A stretch of DNA of 12,716 nt from an uncultured Actinomycetes bacterium. Its GTDB lineage: Bacteria; Actinomycetota; Acidimicrobiia; Acidimicrobiales; Acidimicrobilacustridaceae. A program made the position numbers and the translations under genes. Below are positions 11,721 through 12,716 of the stretch, in pieces. The DNA is taken from assembly GCA_945957335.1 (NCBI GenBank), contig CAMFLJ010000085.1, positions 1 through 12,716 of the forward strand, written 5' to 3'. The notes under the pieces were generated by a model that had not been told where the DNA came from, did no database searches, and worked only from the letters and a program-made list of their open reading frames with translations. How positions within the stretch are numbered: the stretch's first letter is position 1; every line of letters begins with the position of its first letter.

Positions 11721-12716
11721 TCAGGCGAACGACGCGGGGTCGGGCAGGCCCAGGTCGGCGGCGAGCATGGTGGTGACGGGGTTGAGCTGCCCCATGCCGC
11801 CGGGGCCAGGGTCGGCCCCGGCCAGCGCGGCGGCGCGGATGAAGACGATCCCGAACCGGAACGCCCCCAGCGCCTCGTACCAGTCGAGCCGTTCGAGCGG
11901 CCGCCCGAGCGCGGCCTCGTAGTGCGCGACGGCCTCGGCCCTGGTGGGGAAGCCGGGCAGGGGAGGCGCGCCGGTTCCCTCGGTGTAGAAGCGGTTCATC
12001 GCGAACCACCAGCCGAGGTCGACCTCGGCCGGACCGATGGCGGCCATCTCCCAGTCGAGGACGCACGACGGCTCGGTGCCGACGTAGAGCACGTTGCCGA
12101 AGCGGGCGTCGCCCCAGTTGAGGCCCTCCGGTGGCAGGTCGGTGGGGACCTCGGCCTGCAGCCAGGCCCACACCGCGTCCATCGTCGCCTGGGGTCGGCC
12201 GCTGGTGGCCCAGCGGTACCACTCACCGGTGTCAGCCAGCTGGTCGTCGAGGCCGCGGGCCGCGCCGGTGCGGTTGAGGAAGCCCAGCCCGAGGGCGTTC
12301 GCGTCGAGGCGGTGGATGCGGGCCAGCACGTCGAGGGTGGCGTCGTGCACCCGGCGTTGGTCGGCCGGGTCGGCCTCGAGCAGCCAGCCGGTGGTCGTGT
12401 AGGGCGGCAGGTCGGGCGGCGCCTCGCCCGCCGCCGCCTCCATCACGTAGAAGGCCTCGCCGATCACCTCGGGCCCGGCACGGCCGACGAGCCGGGGCAC
12501 GGGCACGTCGGTGCCGGCGAGGGCCTCCATCGTGCGGTACTGCCGGTCGAGGTCGTAGGTCAGGAACAGGCCCTCACCCCTCGGTGCGGTGCGGGCGACG
12601 AACGACTGCTCACGCGGCGCGCCGGTGGCGTCGTCCCAGGCGCAGTGCAGGACGACGGTCTCGTTCGACGAGCCGTTGGAGGGAGGCGCCGGATCGGTGA
12701 CGAGGCGCACCTCCGG
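11721..12716 (-). CDS. APH/choline-kinase-like phosphotransferase, 5' partial
   Basis: Protein-kinase-like small-molecule phosphotransferase. The frame is open to the window edge, so the true start is outside; roughly the N-terminal 20-30 residues are missing. Counting from the first visible codon, SNGSSNET (13-20) is the nucleotide-binding loop, the catalytic loop is LNWGDARFGN with D203 and N208 (Trp instead of the usual His of HGD), and LDWEMAAIGPAEVDLGWW carries the metal-binding D221. The WGD form and DWEMA are usual for the subgroup related to the kinase half of ACAD10/ACAD11. LvaA, the 4-hydroxyvaleryl-CoA kinase of Pseudomonas putida, belongs to the same broad family, so phosphorylation of a hydroxyacyl-CoA is a reasonable guess beside two acyl-CoA ligases. 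An aminoglycoside resistance role is unlikely. The in-frame GTG at 12708-12710 is not a likely start because it lies too close to the nucleotide loop. Confidence 0.9.
   Translation of the reverse strand, partial: PEVRLVTDPAPPSNGSSNETVVLHCAWDDATGAPREQSFVARTAPRGEGLFLTYDLDRQYRTMEALAGTDVPVPRLVGRAGPEVIGEAFYVMEAAAGEAPPDLPPYTTTGWLLEADPADQRRVHDATLDVLARIHRLDANALGLGFLNRTGAARGLDDQLADTGEWYRWATSGRPQATMDAVWAWLQAEVPTDLPPEGLNWGDARFGNVLYVGTEPSCVLDWEMAAIGPAEVDLGWWFAMNRFYTEGTGAPPLPGFPTRAEAVAHYEAALGRPLERLDWYEALGAFRFGIVFIRAAALAGADPGPGGMGQLNPVTTMLAADLGLPDPASFA

Overview
This is very GC-rich DNA with the habits of an actinobacterium. Stops are TGA or TAG and never TAA. Two starts are GTG, coding density is high, and two regulator genes carry TANNNT -10 boxes only 6-7 nt ahead of their ATG, which suggests leaderless mRNAs. 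The gene content (P450, SDRs, two acyl-CoA ligases including a FadD3-like one, FCD-type GntR regulators, an NTF2-like protein and an APH-like phosphotransferase) resembles lipid, steroid or terpenoid catabolic regions of Acidimicrobiia or Mycobacteriales. The class assignment is inference; no marker gene is present.

Layout. (1) 2-4252, plus strand: a catabolic run of cytochrome P450 (5' end cut by the window), an SDR with an NADP-type fingerprint, a type-1 periplasmic-binding-protein-like protein with no signal peptide, and an SDR with an NAD-type fingerprint and a 3-alpha-hydroxysteroid-dehydrogenase-like insertion. It ends in two strong tandem hairpins. (2) 4385-5014, minus: a small lipoprotein with a pure Asn/Gln/Asp tail. 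(3) 5254-6068, plus: an AHSA1/SRPBCC protein and an ArsR repressor overlapping by ATGA, behind two copies of an inverted repeat GCAAC-N5-GTTGC. (4) 6137-7744, minus: FadD3-like acyl-CoA ligase. Divergent from it at 7940-9577, plus: a second acyl-CoA ligase of the CaiC-like group, whose promoter region holds a 9/10 match to the ArsR-type repeat. (5) 9639-11067, plus: two tandem paralogous GntR/FCD regulators. (6) 11089-12716, minus: an NTF2/SnoaL-like protein and an APH-like phosphotransferase whose 5' end is cut by the window edge.

How the parts may work together (inference): the P450 and SDRs would hydroxylate and oxidise or reduce a hydrophobic, perhaps polycyclic, substrate. The ligases would activate carboxylate intermediates as CoA thioesters, and the phosphotransferase may act on a hydroxylated acyl-CoA or small molecule. 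ArsR and the GntR pair would sense intermediates. The points most worth a second look are the orphan cytosolic binding protein inside the catabolic operon, the shared ArsR-type operator, the tandem GntR paralogs without the usual His metal ligands, the Arg-for-Lys change in the second ligase, and the Asn/Gln tail built partly from a perfect 27-bp tandem duplication. No tRNA, rRNA, insertion sequence or CRISPR array was seen, and no gene-free stretch exceeds 300 bases.
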